A stretch of 23,296 bases of DNA from DAOTTI01 sp034437795 (GTDB lineage: Bacteria; Chloroflexota; UBA11872; UBA12225). Numbering within the stretch: the stretch's first letter is position 1; every line of letters starts with the position of its first letter. The position numbers and the translations under genes are program-made. This document shows positions 22,653 to 23,296 of the stretch, one piece after another. The stretch is from assembly GCA_034437795.1 (NCBI GenBank), contig DAOTTI010000033.1:1-23296 (forward strand), read 5' to 3'. The notes beneath the pieces were generated by a model, which worked only from the letters and a program-made list of their open reading frames with translations, was not told where the DNA came from and did not search any database.

Positions 22653-23296
22653 ATGCCGGCCTCACCAGAGCACGGGCGCCGGCCCCTGCGGGCGCACGGG
22701 CTCGCGCCCGGCTTCCTGCCACCCGCGCCCCTGAACGCGATCACCGACGTCGCCGGGGTGATGGTGGGGCATGTCACGCGCGAACGCACCGGGGTGACGG
22801 CGATCATTCCCGCCGCCGGAAACGAGTTCGAGGAGAAGGTGCCGGCCGCCGCCTTCGTGCTGAACGGCTTCGGCAAGGCGGCCGGCCTACTACAGGTGAT
22901 GGAGCTGGGCACGCTCGAGACCCCCATCATCCTGTGCAATACCCTGGCCGTGGGGCGCTGCGCGGACGCCCTCATCGACCACGTGCTGGGCGCGAACCGG
23001 CAGGCGCGGAGTGTCAATCCGGTGGTGCTGGAGTGCAACGATGGCCGGCTGAACGACATCCGCCGCCGGGGCGTGACCGGCGACGACGTGCATGGGGCAC
23101 TGGCGGGGGCGGCCCCCGGACCCGTCGCGCAGGGGGCGGTCGGGGCCGGGCGGGGTATGGTCGCCTTCGGAGTAAAAGGGGGCATCGGCACCGCCTCGCG
23201 CCGGGTGATCCTGCCGGGCCAGTCGCCACCGGAGACGGCAGGCCAGGCGCCGGCGGCCTACACCGTGGGCGCGCTGGTCCTGGCGAACATGGGCGA
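22653..23296 (+). CDS. P1-family (DmpA/L-aminopeptidase-like) peptidase, 3' end missing
   Basis: The first 214 residues of an Ntn-fold self-cleaving peptidase are visible; the frame runs off the right edge. Family features include LNAITDVAGVMVGHVT near 27, GVTAIIP, FVLNGFGKAAGLLQVMELG, TPIILCNTLAVG, VLECNDGRLNDI and the glycine-rich GAVGAGRGMVAFGVKGGIGT. The last visible segment, YTVGALVLANMG, precedes the self-cleavage Gly-Ser expected further downstream, so the catalytic Ser is outside the window. Members release N-terminal D- or L-amino acids or beta-peptides. ATG 22653 fits the usual family start; in-frame GTG 22626 and ATGs 22608 and 22590 would extend into the third array unit. No start has a clear ribosome binding site. 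Confidence 0.9.
   Translation, partial: MPASPEHGRRPLRAHGLAPGFLPPAPLNAITDVAGVMVGHVTRERTGVTAIIPAAGNEFEEKVPAAAFVLNGFGKAAGLLQVMELGTLETPIILCNTLAVGRCADALIDHVLGANRQARSVNPVVLECNDGRLNDIRRRGVTGDDVHGALAGAAPGPVAQGAVGAGRGMVAFGVKGGIGTASRRVILPGQSPPETAGQAPAAYTVGALVLANMG

Overview
The window is 23.3 kb of very GC-rich bacterial chromosome with short gaps between genes and strong third-position G/C bias. The gene set points to a Chloroflexota-type bacterium, perhaps Thermomicrobia-like: TrpB2-type tryptophan synthase, class II fructose bisphosphatase, class A penicillin-binding proteins, a lipoprotein sugar-binding protein, and many REP-like intergenic hairpins. The lineage is an inference from gene content and base composition; there is no rRNA or other marker to settle it.

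Layout. The left edge (2-1555, +) is the 3' part of a bifunctional penicillin-binding protein. It converges on a minus-strand block: an acyl-CoA/acyl-ACP ligase-carrier-acyltransferase fusion (1684-4197), an MFS/GPH-type transporter (4392-5813) and a DRG/Obg-like TGS GTPase (5967-6998). TrpB2 (7189-8556, +) is divergent from the GTPase and converges on glpX (8575-9573, -). A beta-propeller plus M23 peptidase envelope protein follows (9900-11963, -). Next is a cation-transport unit on the minus strand: a yybP-ykoY (Mn2+) riboswitch (14935-15056), a TerC-family protein (14070-14879) and a CaCA-family cation exchanger (12481-13956). To the right, a translationally overlapping pair encodes an amidohydrolase and an SMP-30/gluconolactonase-like protein (15640-17746, +). 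A second, complete class A PBP (18046-20163, +) is closely related to the partial one at the left edge. After it come a solitary ABC sugar-binding lipoprotein (20466-21824, +), a small unrecognised gene (21992-22420, -) and the start of a P1-family (DmpA-like) peptidase (22653-end, +).

How the parts fit. Two PBPs and an M23 peptidase concern the cell wall. The ligase/carrier/acyltransferase concerns lipid activation. TerC plus the exchanger form a plausible metal-export operon under riboswitch control. The amidohydrolase/lactonase pair and the sugar-binding protein look catabolic, but no permease or regulator is present.

The gaps between genes are unusually structured. There are two 86-bp palindromic elements, a 78-bp fold-back element beginning at a stop codon, and at least three copies of a composite REP-like repeat with related simple hairpins. 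The most striking is a three-unit array of 28-bp repeats at an exact 61-bp period with unrelated 33-bp spacers (22469-22618). It has the geometry of a very short CRISPR array, but no cas gene is in the window. No tRNA, rRNA, intact IS transposase or prophage gene was seen.
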